Of a stretch of DNA of 64,000 nucleotides, positions 27,542-38,499 are shown piece after piece. Numbering within the stretch: the stretch's first letter is position 1; every line of letters starts with the position of its first letter. A program made the translations under genes and the position numbers. The stretch spans positions 8,680,001-8,744,000 of the forward strand of contig PUFA01000006.1 in assembly GCA_003508835.1 (NCBI GenBank). Reading direction: 5' to 3'. The notes beneath the pieces were generated by a model. That model was given only the letters and a program-made list of their open reading frames with translations. It was not told the DNA's origin and made no database searches. Source of the stretch: Eonycteris spelaea (lineage: Eukaryota; Chordata; Mammalia; Chiroptera; Pteropodidae).

Positions 27542-27580
27542 ACTTCTATTAAGAGTTTTTAATTTGACAATTAAGTTTTT
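27025..27580. repeat. Large AT-rich palindrome (inverted repeat, about 270-bp arms)
   Basis: The left arm (about 27025-27300) is the reverse complement of the right arm (about 27330-27580). Outer parts match at roughly 80 percent, for example agagaaacagaacc at 27082 against ggttctgtttctct at 27511. A 75-bp inner part (27181-27255 against 27417-27491) is nearly perfect. A (CA)n tract at 27115-27180 on the left has only a short counterpart on the right. The centre is almost pure A and T. Confidence 0.9.
27115..27184. repeat. (CA)n microsatellite
   Basis: ACACAC run with a few ACAT and ACAA interruptions, inside the left arm of the palindrome. Confidence 0.95.
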
Positions 27581-27960
27581 AATCCAACAGGAGTTGAATT
27601 TTGTGTATTGCGTGAAGTAGAAATCTAATTAATTATTTTTGTAAATAGATAATTTCCCCTCCTTCTCCATTTATCTTCCATGCCACCTCTGTTATATATT
27701 TAAATTTCATATATAAGTCTGTTTTGGAACTTTCTAGTCTATTGTGCTGATCATTTTGTTTCTGAGCCAGCACACATGGTCTTTATGCTATCTATACTTT
27801 CTTAATAAGTCCTGATATTTGATAGGGCAAATCACATCTCTTTATTCTCTTCTTTAGAAGTGTTTAGGGTAATTAATGAGATCTCTTGTACCTAGTTTGA
27901 AATTTTTAATACAATTTCAAATTAAAAGGTCCCTGGATCCTTGAGAAAATGGTTATATTT
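27547..27960 (-). mobile_element. L1 LINE, antisense, continuation after the LTR
   Basis: 'aggagttgaattttgtg', 'tccatttatcttccatgccacctctgttatat', 'gtctgttttggaactttctagtctat' and 'tgatatttgatagggcaaatc' are the reverse complement of the next part of the L1 seen at 25.4-26.6 kb. Confidence 0.8.
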
Positions 27961-28377
27961 TGTACAGAAAATGTACAAAATGAGTTGAAACTTTTTTATA
28001 TTAGAAAGTGAGTAAATTACCAATATTTCTGGGGTTACAAAAGACCCAGCCCACAACTCAATGAGGCTCCCTTTGGCCAAAGATGGGAAAAATAGAGCAT
28101 AAATAGAATGATAACTTTAATAATTCAAAATATATAAAATGTGTTTAAATCCATGAATTTGTATGAATACTAACAAAAACCCCTCTTCATCACCTTTGGA
28201 ATATGCTAATGAAGCAAATCATTGCTTTTATTTGATTATCTTAATTTCGTATTGAGTTAAAAAGACAAGTAAAGTACATCTTAAACATATAGATCTTAAT
28301 ATGTACAACCTAAATGTACAGATTGATATTTTCATTTATATACATCTATGTAATTATCACTCAGAAGAAGATCCTTG

Positions 28378-28560
28378 AGAATAGTGCTTCTCAAATCTTA
28401 ATGTGCATATGTATCAACTGGCGAATTTATCAGAATGCAGATTCTGATTCAGTAGTTGCTAATGTGGGACCTCAGATCCTGCAGTTTTAGCAAGCTCCCA
28501 AGTGATGCTGTTACTGCTGGTCTGTGGACCACACTTTGAGAAGCAAGAATATAAGTTCTT
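28378..28560 (+). mobile_element. MER5A-type hAT MITE
   Basis: 'agtgcttctcaaatcttaatgtgcat', 'gcagattctgattcagtag', 'caagctcccaagtgatgctg' and terminal 'ggtctgtggaccacactttgagaagca' match MER5A over nearly its full length. Confidence 0.9.
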
Positions 28561-28569
28561 CTTTGTTGT

Positions 28570-29330
28570 AGCATGTAGCACTAGTTTGTTCTATCTTATT
28601 GCTGCATTATTTCCATTGTATTGATATTTTGACATTTATTTACTGATTTTACAATTGATAGGCATTTGTGTGTTTCCAGTTTGGGGTCATTATGAGTTAA
28701 CTTGCATAGATGTTCTTTTCAAAATGTAGCCATTCTGTTTGATGTGTGGTAGTATCCAGCTGAGATTTTTGGGTCACTAGGAGATCTTCTTTTGAGAAGT
28801 GCTTACTCAAGTAGGGTTTTTTGTTTTGTTTTGTTTTGTTTGTTTGTTTGTTTTATATTGATTTGTAGGGATTCCTCATATATTCTGGACATATGCTGCA
28901 AATACTTTTCCCAGTCTGTGATTTTTATTTTCATTCTCTCAATGGTGTCTTTTGATGAACATTAAGTTTAATTTTAACAAAATCCAATCTGCTAATATTT
29001 TTTTCAATTTTTAAAAATTGTGGTAAAATACATACAAAACTATAATTTTAAGTTTCTATTCAGTAGTATTGAGTACATTTGTATTGTTGTACAACCATCT
29101 CTATCATCCATCTCCAGAACTCTTCGCATCTTGCAAAACTGAAACTCTATACTGATCAAAAAATTACTCTTCACTCCCTTTTTCCCCTCCAGTCTCTGGC
29201 AATCACCATTCTACTTTCTGTCTTTACGATATTGACTACTCTAAGTACCTCACATAAGTGGAATTATACAGCATTTGTCTTTTTATTACTGGCTTTTCAC
29301 TTAGCATGTTTTTCTTTGCCTCATGCAATA
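28570..29330 (-). mobile_element. L1 LINE 3' sequence, antisense
   Basis: Contains the antisense L1 words 'attgataggcatttgtgtgtttcc' and 'ggattcctcatatattctgga', then the 'tggtaaaatacatacaaaac...caaccatctctatcatccatctccagaactctt' repeat, and ends near 'cacttagcatg'. A TTTTG/TTTG simple repeat lies at about 28818-28854. Confidence 0.8.
28818..28854. repeat. (TTTTG)n/(TTTG)n simple repeat
   Basis: Consecutive TTTTG and then TTTG units within the antisense L1; on the other strand it reads CAAAA. Confidence 0.95.
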
Positions 29331-29334
29331 TTTT

Positions 29335-30360
29335 TTGACCAAAAATTTATTTTGTCTGATATTCGTATAGCCACTCCTGCTCTTGCATTACTCTTTTCTT
29401 GTGTTTAATTGCTTTTCTTGCAGTGAAACATTTAAATTCTTTTCTCATTTCTTTTTGTGTATATTCTAGAGTCATTTTTTTGTGGTTACCATGGGGATTT
29501 TATTTAAAAGCCTAAAGTTATAGCACCCTATTTTGAATTTATATCAGCTTAACTTAAATAACATACAAAAATTCTGTCCCCACCCCTTTTGGTTGTTGTT
29601 GTCACAAAATCACATCTTTATACATAGTGTGTCACAAAATATAAACTAATAATTCTTTTAAATGCAGTAGTCTCCTAAATTATGTAGAAAACGGATTTAG
29701 AGTTACAAACCAAATTTACAGTGATACTAGCTTTTACATTAATTGTTTTAAAAATGTTTTAGTCTCTTAAATCATGCAGAAAACAAATAAAAAATACAGT
29801 TATAAATCATTGTTATAATAATACTAGCTTTTATAATTGCTCAAATATTTACCTTTATTGAGAGCTTTATTTCTTCATATCACGTTGAGTTACTTTCTAG
29901 TGTCTTTTTATTTCAACCCTTGAGCATTTCTTGCAGGGCAGTTCTGATACTATAGGATTTTTGATTGACAGTTTTTTCTTTTAACATTTTGAATATATGG
30001 TCACTGTCTTCTGACTTCCAAAGTTTCTGATGAGAAATCCACCTGTGACCTTTTGATGATACTTTGCATGTGACAAGTCACTTCTTTGTAGCTACTTTCA
30101 AAATTCTCTCTTTGTCTTTGAAAGTTTGATTATGGTGTCTCAATGTGGGTCTCTTTGAGTTTACCCTACTTGGAGTTCATTGAGCTTCTTGGATGTTTAT
30201 ATTTATGTCTATCATCAAATTTGGGGCAATTTCAAATTTGCCTTCAAATATTATCTCTGCCTATTTCTCTTCTTGTCTCCTTCTATGTCTCCCACAACAC
30301 ATTGATCTTGATAGTGTACTATAGGTCCTGTCAGATGTACTTAAAGTAGTTCCTCACTGT
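29335..30360 (-). mobile_element. L1 LINE ORF1/5' sequence, antisense
   Basis: 'cagtgaaacatttaaattc', 'gagcatttcttgcagggcag', 'ggtcactgtcttctgacttcc' and 'ctttttgatgatactttgc' type words read as antisense L1. Frames are broken. Confidence 0.7.
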
Positions 30361-30374
30361 ACAGCCTTATATAT

Positions 30375-31540
30375 TTATATTAAAAAAGAAGAAAAGCTGA
30401 AAGTTAAGAAACTAAGTTACCAATGCAAGCAGTAAGTTAAAGAATAAGTAAACCCAAAGACAGTGGAAGGAAGTAGATAATAAAAATAAGAGCAAAAAAT
30501 AAAGAAATTAGAGAAGATACTGTGGAGAAAATCAATGATTAAAACTTTTGATCAAAACTCTTAGTAATTTAATTAATAAATTTCTGGCAATTAAAATTAA
30601 GAAAAAGAAAGAAAGCACAAATAAATATTATAAAAGAGGGCACAATTAAGAGAACCAGAGATTCAAATGGTAATGAGAGAATTTTATCAACAACTTTATG
30701 GCAATACATTTGAAAACTTAGACAAAATAGATATATTCTTAGAAAAATATAACTTATTAGGACAGACTCAAAAAAAAAGAGAAAGCCAAAAATAGTTTTT
30801 TAAATAGTTCCATAGTAAAACAAAACAAAACAAAAAGCTTCCCATAATGAAAACATCTGAAAGTCTCAGGCGGCTTTACTGATATGTTTCACCTAACTTA
30901 CAAATATCAGATCATTACAATATTAAACAAACTTTTACAGAGAAAAGAAAAATATATATATACCCTCCCAACTCATTCTATGAAATAACTTAGATACAAA
31001 TCCTAGATAACAAAGACAGGAAAATGTCAGGCTTGTTTTATTTATTAATATAGATGCAAAAATCTAAAATGAAATATTAGCAAATTAAATCCAAAGATAT
31101 TTGTGAAATAAATCATAAGGCTGCTTGAGAAAGTTTGGTTTATCTCAGGAAAGTAAAATTTAATATTAAGAAATACTCTAAATGTAATTGATCACAACAG
31201 ATTAAAGGAGAAAACTATATGATCATGTCTAAAGATGAAGAAAAAGCCTTTGATAAAATACAACATACTTTTGATTAAAACTCTTAGTAATTTAATCAAT
31301 AAATTAAATTAGTAAATTAAAAATAAACCAGAACTTCTTATAGCTGATCAAGAGAGGCTCCAAAAATCTTACAATAAATTTCATCTTAAAGAAGAAATAT
31401 CAGAACATTAAAGTTATGAACAAAACAAACACACTCACCGTCGCCACTTCTATCTAACATTGTATTCCAGGACTGGCCAGCATAATAAGACAAGGAAAAT
31501 AAATCAAAGGCAACAGAATTATTTCAATTTTCTAAATATA
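30375..31540 (+). mobile_element. L1 LINE ORF2 fragment, sense
   Basis: Degenerate reverse-transcriptase region words: 'caacaactttatggcaatac', 'ctttactgatatgtttcac', 'taccctcccaactcattctatga', 'atgatcatgtctaaagatga'. No long open frame remains. Confidence 0.75.
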
Positions 31541-32149
31541 TATAATATATAAACATATACACATAGTTGTTCTATATTGTGTCTCATAATTCCAGTAGGT
31601 GAGTTTCTGCTATTTATTCTTTTTGTTGGTTCTTGTTCTTGGTGCCATGTTTCTTTGTGTGTTTGGTGTTATCCATGTGTTGTTTATTTTCTTTGGAACT
31701 TTTTCTGTGGAAATTATTTGAGGCCTGAGATGAAGGTGAATTCCTCTAACAAGGATTTGCTTCTGTCAGGCACTACTAGTCTGGGACTACGGTATACTAA
31801 ATTCTTGATCTGAGGTTTTTTTGGATCACGTAAGTACAGTAAATTTGATTGCATATGGTGTGAAATCTAACTTGTAGTTATGGATTCTCAGGAGGTGATT
31901 CTTCTCCCTATACTCATTGCTACTGACAAGGTTTAAAACTGGTTATTTTTCTTGCAATTTCCCAGGTGTGGGAATGGGATGAATTTTTTCTTGTTCACTT
32001 GTACATTAGAGTAGTGAGAGCCCTTTAGGCTTCTAAGTTTATGCAGGGGAGCATTTGCCCAACTTGGGCAGACCGTGTGCTTTGTCTTCTTTCCCACATG
32101 CCCTGAGAGATTATGAAACTGAAGTTCAATTTCATCTGTTAGCAAATAC

Positions 32150-32560
32150 CTCTGTATCAGTTATTTATTACCACAATATTGTGGCATACTACATCATTCA
32201 AAAATGCAGTGGTTTAAGTGAATAAGCATTTATTATTGCTCAAGAGTCCTCAAATTGGCTGGATGGTTCTTCTCATTCAGCTAGTTGTACTTAAGTGTCT
32301 ACAGTCAGCTGTGGTCAGGTATATATCGCTGTTGCTTTTGGCTGGGCTCTCTCACATGTTTGGGGGTCAGATGGCTATAAGGTGGCTTGGCTGGCACAGC
32401 ATGATTCTTGCACCTTGTCATTCATCTTCCAAAAGCCTATTTCAGGCTTGTTATCACAGTGGAGGCAGGAGACCAACAGAAAAGGAAGTATGTACAAGCC
32501 TCTTAAAGCTTAGGCTTAAAACTGGCACATCATGATTTCTTCCACATTCTATTGGCCAAA
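32150..32560. repeat. Old interspersed repeat, family not named
   Basis: Mammalian repeat words such as 'ttatttattaccacaatattgtggc', 'gggctctctcacatgtttgggggtc' and 'ccacattctattggccaaagcaaatcac'. I recognise the sequence as repetitive but cannot assign a family. Confidence 0.5.
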
Positions 32561-32929
32561 GCAAATCACACTTCACTTAGGTTTAAGGGATGAGAAGATA
32601 GAATCGTATGGCAAAGGACATGGATTCAGGAAAGAGGTGAATTGGTGCCATTTTTGCAACCAATGTATCACAGCCCCCTGGCTAAAGTTAGCTTCAATGT
32701 TGTGCTTACTTCTCTGGTTCTGCCTTCACTTAAATTTTGGCTGGAGTGATTTTTATTTTCTTGCCAGCTCATCGATGCATTTAAGATTTAAAAATGTTTT
32801 ATCTATCATTTTTTTTTATCATTTATCACATTTTCTGTGAGAGGATCAACCAAACGCATAGTCTGCCACACTCCTTGATTGACATTTTGATGAGCTTCTG
32901 ATTGTACATGTATGGCTCTCTACCCTAAT

Positions 32930-33400
32930 TCTCTCCCAATCTTTGAGACTCTACTCAAATACCTCCTTTATGCTTCTTTACTTCTTTGACTGCTCCTCTT
33001 TATCTAGGTAGAGCTGAGTATTGCTTCTAGACTCTAAAACGTATTTTGTGCCTATCTCTATTAAGGCATTGGATTTCTAATACAGCAATCATAACTTGTG
33101 GAATGCAGGGCCCCTTGCTAAAAAAAATTATTATGAATTTTAAGACAGTGACAGCAGAGCATTAAACCAAGAGTGGGGCCCTTTTAAATTTGGGCTCTGT
33201 GTGACTGCACAGCACACACTCCCATGAAGCTGGCACTGATAGTAATTATTGGTTTACATCTCCATCTCCCTTATACATCTCTGGATGGGTGTGAGAGAAC
33301 ACTATCCAGGGTAAGTCCTTTGCTTAATCTTATGCCGCAACAGGCGAGCACAGTGCCAGGTATAATCAGCAAATGGCTGTTGAATGAACAAATGAAAACG
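32930..33400 (+). repeat. L2 LINE relic, sense, interrupted
   Basis: 'gagactctactcaaatacctcc' in the body and the 3' end 'gagcacagtgccaggtataatcagcaaatggctgttgaatgaac'. About 33110-33240 does not fit L2. Confidence 0.6.
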
Positions 33401-34800
33401 ACGTGATTCTAAAACACATGAACTCTCTGATAACAACTTTAAAAAGTAGAAAACCACATTAAATGTCCCTATCCATTCTAAGATGCTTTCCAGTTTCGGA
33501 ATACTAAACAAAACGTACATCTTAGAACTGAGAAAACACAGTTAGCATCCTACATGATGGCCATTCTTAATGCTTCATGGAAAGTGACATGCTTCCTTCA
33601 GTTTTAAAGTGGCTCCTTAGGACCAGCTTTCTCTTGTTTTCTCTGATATCTGCTCTTAGCTGATCCTTGGGCTGGGAATTATCTGCCACCTTAGCTTATG
33701 ATTCAAAAGTTTTGATTGAACTGGTTTTGTAGGCAGCAGGATAGGTGACCAGTCTGCCAATCTCCCACCAGACTTCGAAGTTTCCTTGGGGAAGGGTTCT
33801 CAAACTTTTATGCCATTTATGTTATGTGGTATCTTTAAACATCTCCCTGGGGAAAGGAGAGAGAGGGCTTGACTCCCAGTTTTAACTGTTTTAGGCCTGT
33901 AACTACCACTTTCTGTGCCCTGGTTTTCCTCCTTTTATACAAGGAGGAGAGCCAGTGACCCTGAAGGGGCACAGGGAGAAGGGAATGGTTGGACGAGTGC
34001 TGACTCAAAGCTACTTCAAGGTCTGTTCCTAGAAAGGAGGACAGTGGGTCTTCCAAACCCACACCCCACCGCCCAAAAGCTTTCCAGATCAGAAAAGGTG
34101 GAGGAGGGGAGAGAGAAACAGGGTTTCAAGGATGCACCCTACTCTCCTCCCCAACTTTCATCTCTGAGGCAGTGTTCTCTCATACTCACCTTGGGAAATC
34201 GGAATCTAGAACAAGCCCTTACCCCACCTCTTCGGCCCCTCCTCTTGCAGCTTCCCCAGTGAGGCCCCCTCCCCCCTATTACAGCATTGCTCTGGGCGCC
34301 AAGACGGATTCAAGCCAGGAACTGCTGCAGTCAGCTTTCCTCCGCCTCTCCTGGCTCCTGCAGCCTGTGTCCTGGCTCTGCAGCCTCCGGCTGTGCCTCG
34401 GACAGTCCCCTTTCCCTCTGCCACCCGCGCTCGCGCCTGACACAACCCCTGGTTCAGAGCCTAGAGGTGGGCAGGCATCATAGGCACAGGTGGGGGGCCC
34501 CAGCAAAGTCGACAGATACCTCATCACTAGAGGTACCTCGGCTGTGCGGACAGTTGGAGGGGGACGCCCGTCAGTGGCTCGGAGGCCAGGCACAGCGCCC
34601 CACTGGGCAGGGGCTGGGGCAGACCGAGGGGGCTACTTGAACCGAGGCCAGGAGCTGAAACCCGGCAGTTGACCGGGAAAACCTGAAGGAGAGTCTCCTA
34701 AGCGGATGTGTCTGGGGGCTGTGTGAGACATTCAGGGTGTGACTGCCTCGATGGGGCGTGAGACCGTCTCTGTGAGACTGTGTGATTGTCTCCCCAGCAG
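33401..34800. other. Upstream flank of the DLGAP3 CpG island
   Basis: GC content climbs steadily and repeats vanish after about 33.7 kb. Open frames on both strands at 34.2-34.6 kb look like side effects of high GC. It probably contains promoter-proximal regulatory DNA, but no specific site stands out. Confidence 0.45.
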
Positions 34801-35088
34801 CCCGCCTCTGGCTTAGGTCCCCGTGCCTAGGTCAGTCGTGCGTGGCCGTGACACTGGGTGCCTGTTCCTGGGGTCTCCGGCAGACACTGACCCGGTGGTC
34901 CCCCGGGAGGGGACGCTGATTCACACCCCCAGGCGGGCCTCCCCAGTGCTGTAGCTCAGAGAGGCGGGCGCTCCTCGGAGACCCGGGTGGCCGCCCAGCG
35001 ACTGCGACCTCGGCCTTCCGGAGTTCGGTGCGGGGGCGGGGAGCTCGGTCCCCCTCCCTCTCCGGACTCCGGGCTCGGCAGCCCTGCG

Positions 35089-35117
35089 CGGGGGCGGGGG
35101 CGGGGGCGGGGGCGGAG
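35089..35117 (+). repeat. (GGGGGC)n G-run tract
   Basis: Four to five successive runs of five G separated by single C, just upstream of exon 1. It fits the pattern for an intramolecular G-quadruplex with one-base loops. Confidence 0.9.
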
Positions 35118-35159
35118 CGCGCGGGCGGGATCCCCCCGCCTCCTCTTCCTGGTCCCCGG

Positions 35160-35359
35160 GAAATCCAGCCTCCGTGGCTTGGCCGCCTCCCGCTCCCGCT
35201 GCCGCTGGGCGCTCGCTCGGGGCTCCGCAGCCGGCGCGGCCCCTCCACTGGGGGCTCCGCAGTGCCGGGCCCCATCTCTGCCCACCTGCCCGCCGCCGCA
35301 GCGCCCCCGACCCGGGCTGCCGGCACCATGTAACCCGGACGGAGCCCGCGCCGGGCCAG
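35160..35359 (+). other. DLGAP3: DLGAP3 non-coding exon 1 (start approximate)
   Basis: The donor gccag|gtaagc at 35359/35360 is close to ideal and lies in the CpG island. No reading frame in the exon matches DLGAP3, so it is 5' UTR. The start is a guess based on the downstream edge of the GC-box cluster. Assignment to DLGAP3 rests on strand, distance and the lack of another gene between. Confidence 0.65.
35328..35333 (+). promoter_or_regulatory. DLGAP3: Start-stop upstream ORF (ATG-TAA) in exon 1
   Basis: The sequence ggcaccATGTAA places an initiator codon in a strong Kozak context (A at -3) directly before a stop. Such start-stop elements are known to stall ribosomes and damp downstream translation. 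It lies 26 nt before the exon 1 donor. Confidence 0.75.
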
Positions 35360-35746
35360 GTAAGCCGCGGGGAGGGGTGGGGACGGGCCGCGCTCGCCGC
35401 GCCCTCTGCAGCGCCCCCCATCTCGGCCTGGCTGCGGCCACGGCGCCGCCCACGCTCCGGGCTCCAGCAGCCTTAGCACCCAGCCCCGGGAGGGGCGAGG
35501 GCTGGGCCTCCTCCGGCGCCCCCTCCCCCGCCCTCGCCCCGGCCTGGCGGCCCGCGGGCCTGACCTGAGGGACGCGCGGGGGACCACGCGGAACAAGGAC
35601 CGGCTCTCCTGGTTAGCGCCGCTGGGGCTCACTCGCCCCAGCTCGGCCGGGCTGGCAGGAGGCTTGGGTCTGGGAGGGAGTAGCCAGCTGGGTCGTGGGG
35701 GTGGGGGGAGTGGTGGTGTTGGGGAGATCCGGAGAGAAGTTTCCTC

Positions 35747-36130
35747 TGCAGGTGTGTGTGTGAGTGCGTGTCACAGTGTGTCTGTGATGAGTGTGTGAGT
35801 GTGTCACCCTGTGGGTCTGTGGGTGATTGTATGTGCCAGTGAGTGTATACAGTGAGTGTGTGTGTCATCGTGGGTGAGTGTGTGTGCGTGTCAGTGGGTG
35901 TATGCAGTGTGAGTGTGGAGGGTGTTACTGTGTATGTATCTGTGGACATGTGTGTGAATGTGTGTGTGTGGCCACCGCATGTGCCTGTGTATGTCTCTGT
36001 GAGTATGTATGTGGATGGATGTGTGTGTGCTGGTGTGACCCTGTCTTTGTCAGTGGGTCCAGGTATCTATAGCTTGTATGAGTGTGAGTGTGCATGTGTA
36101 TCTGTGTATGTGTGTTGGCTGTGTGAGAAT
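35747..36130 (+). repeat. TG-rich low-complexity tract, 380 bp
   Basis: Imperfect GTGTGT, GTGAGT and GTGTCTG units on the + strand for nearly 400 bp, starting about 390 bp inside intron 1 of DLGAP3. Its transcript would be UG-rich. Confidence 0.95.
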
Positions 36131-36839
36131 GCATCTGAGCCGGATTCACTCTGAGTCACCCACACATGAGCTTTGTCACCCCTCCCCAAGGGGATTCCTA
36201 GTGGTTGGGGGACTTGGGACAGGGAGATCAGACTTTTCAGAGGTCAGATCATCCCCTCTCTCCAGGGACTCCTCTCCCCTCCCCCCCCCAGGCAACAGCT
36301 GCATTGCACACCCCACCTTGGTCCCCACTTTCAACTATCTCGGGGGTGCTTTCTGTGTTGCTCTGGTTGTGTCCTTGCTGTATGCTGGGGCCCCTGGTGC
36401 TAGTGGGGCATGAGATGAGCTGAAGTGTATGCTTCTTCTTGGGGCCTGGGAACTTGTGTCATCTCAGTAATGTTTGACCAAGAGACCTTTAGAGCCAGGA
36501 GCTGAGGAAGCCAGATGGAGGCTTCTGCCCTGTTCTTAGTTATCAGAGTAGGTGGCTGCCCCCCCCCCCAGACTTCCAAGCCCTAAATTTCCAAGTTGTG
36601 GGTTATCACTTTAGCTACTGGCTTTAGGTGAGTCTGTGCTGAATGAAGCTCTTAGAAGTAATAATAATTTTTTAAAAACAGTGCCCTTATCTCAGTCCAG
36701 GGCTTTTGAAAAATGCTCCCCTCTCAACTCTTTCTTCTTATCTCCCCACCATCCCTGAGAAGCAGGCAGGCCAAGTTAAACCATAGGAAATTGCCAATAC
36801 TGAACTGTTTTTGTTTTTCACCTACAAAAACAATTCCTT

Positions 36840-36965
36840 GTAGTTCAGCCTAGTATATAGATGAGGATGTTGAGGCTTGAGAGGTGAATTGCATTTCCCA
36901 TAATCCCACACTGCTAGTCAGTGGTACAGAAAGATTCCAACCCTACTCTTTTGATGACTCAAGGA
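36840..36965 (-). repeat. MIR fragment, antisense
   Basis: 'agatgaggatgttgaggcttgagagg', 'aattgcatttcccataatcccacac' and 'ctagtcagtggtacag' follow antisense MIR order. Confidence 0.7.
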
Positions 36966-37374
36966 GCTAGGCTGGACCAAGGTTAGAGAGTGTTACTCCC
37001 TGCTGTGCTATCTCTGACGCTGGGGGCATTGATCTCCACCTCTGCTCAGCAACCCCTGAGTGCTAAGGCTACTTCTGCACCCAGCTGCCAAGGCCTAAAA
37101 GGGAGAGAGGAGCAGAGGAGAGGAGGAAGGGAAAGAGAGGCTTCGTGAGTTGGCAGTGAATCAGGGTCTAAAAAGGGAGCTGGGAGGGCCAGGGTGGCAG
37201 GTGTTTCTAAAAGGAACATGAACATAGGATGAACATCCTCAGATACCACCCCCGCATGCCTGACCCCCGCTGCCCCAATGATCTGACAAGCAGCAGTACC
37301 CACTGCATTTTATGCCGGGGGCTCATGTTTAAAGAGTGAGCTTGTATGTAGCTATAGAATGATGGCCAGGGGAG

Positions 37375-37510
37375 GAACCTTGTAATTAACTCAGTTCAAC
37401 CTCTTAATTATAAAGTGAAGACACAGAAGCCCAGAGAAGGGAGGGGATTCGCCCAAGGTCACACAGCAAATTTATGGGTCCTTGGCTAGTCTCAGCCTAG
37501 GAACTTTACA
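37375..37510 (-). repeat. MIR fragment, antisense
   Basis: 'gtgaagacacagaagcccagagaagggaggggattcgcccaaggtcacacagcaaattta' core in short matches to MIR; well preserved. Confidence 0.8.
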
Positions 37511-38446
37511 ACCCTCTTTATTGCTTTCCATTCCTGGAAACCCCTCTTTCCGCCCCATGCCCATCAGAACTGAGCAGAGGAGATTTAGGGAGAAGAATTA
37601 AAGACTCAATAAGCCTAAGGGGTACAATCTTGTACCGCTTCCCAAAAAGAGGGAGCTGCAGATGTTCCTGGGATGGGAATTCCTAGCCATACCCACCACC
37701 AAGGTAAGCCATGAGCTTGTCTTAATTCCTGCTGGTGAGGGGCTGGAGCTGACTTTCTTTTGTGGCAGTACCTGCTTTCAGTTGCTGCCTGGCACCTCTC
37801 ATCATCTCTCTCTAGCTGATGTTGGGGCTTGAGCTGGCTGAGTTCCATTTTCCTTCATACCACCCGGTTTCTGATGCATTTTGCCTCTAGCTTACCTGAC
37901 AATTCCTTACTTTAGGGTTCCTGTTGGGCAGAGAAGCTTCTGGAGCTTCTCTGACTTTTGAAGGTTGTCTGTAGTTACTGTTAAACCTTTTCTAATGGAA
38001 CCTTCCAGGAGTCTGGGGTAAATGATAAAGAAAATTGTTCCCATTTGACAGATGATAAGACTGAAATTCAGAGAGAGGCTTCTTGTTTGGCTGGTTTTCT
38101 TTTAATCTACTAAGATCAGTAGAGGACATTCTTGGAGTGAGGGGATAAAGGGAGCAATGACACAGAAGCTTTTGCCTAGAAGGACTTGTACAGACCCACT
38201 TCTAGTGTCTTACCATCCCATGGTCAGGAAACCTTTCCAGAGTCTGATTTCATTCCCATTTGTGGATTCAAAGCTTTGTCTTTCAGTGGGGCTTGGAAGA
38301 ACAGCTGTGTACCCTCCACTCTACAAGCATTATGTCTTGATTCTCTCTTTACTCACCCTCCCTCCGGTCTGAAGGCTGCTGGCTCAGCGGGCCTCCTGCT
38401 GTCTAGGGAGTCTGGGTTTGAGCTGGGGTGAGGCAGTGGCACCATC

Positions 38447-38485
38447 GTTATGGTAACGAGCTGCCAGCTCATCGTTGTTAATAAC
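38447..38485. promoter_or_regulatory. Candidate transcription-factor site pair in intron 1
   Basis: GTTATGGTAAC at 38447 resembles an RFX X-box core, and GTTAATAAC at 38477 resembles an HNF1/POU-homeodomain half-palindrome. The surrounding DNA is repeat-free. This is a motif match only. Confidence 0.3.
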
Positions 38486-38499
38486 TTGTCAAGTCCCTG

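Larger units (their letters stand above)
34800..35590 (+). promoter_or_regulatory. DLGAP3: CpG-island promoter of DLGAP3
   Basis: Dense CpG and very high GC over about 800 bp around a splice donor at 35360. GC boxes are frequent and no TATA box is seen. Position and direction fit the promoter of DLGAP3, whose coding exons start 21.6 kb downstream on the same strand. Long open frames on both strands here reflect GC richness rather than coding. Confidence 0.8.

Noticed and set aside
34832..35632. 266-codon open frame on the reverse strand over the CpG island, and 193 codons on the forward strand
   Set aside because: Pro/Arg/Gly/Ala-rich low-complexity peptides typical of GC-rich DNA with few stop codons. 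There is no protein similarity, and a clear splice donor lies within.
35747..36154. Cys/Val-rich frames of 64-106 codons over the TG-rich tract
   Set aside because: Artefacts of TG repeats; no complex sequence.
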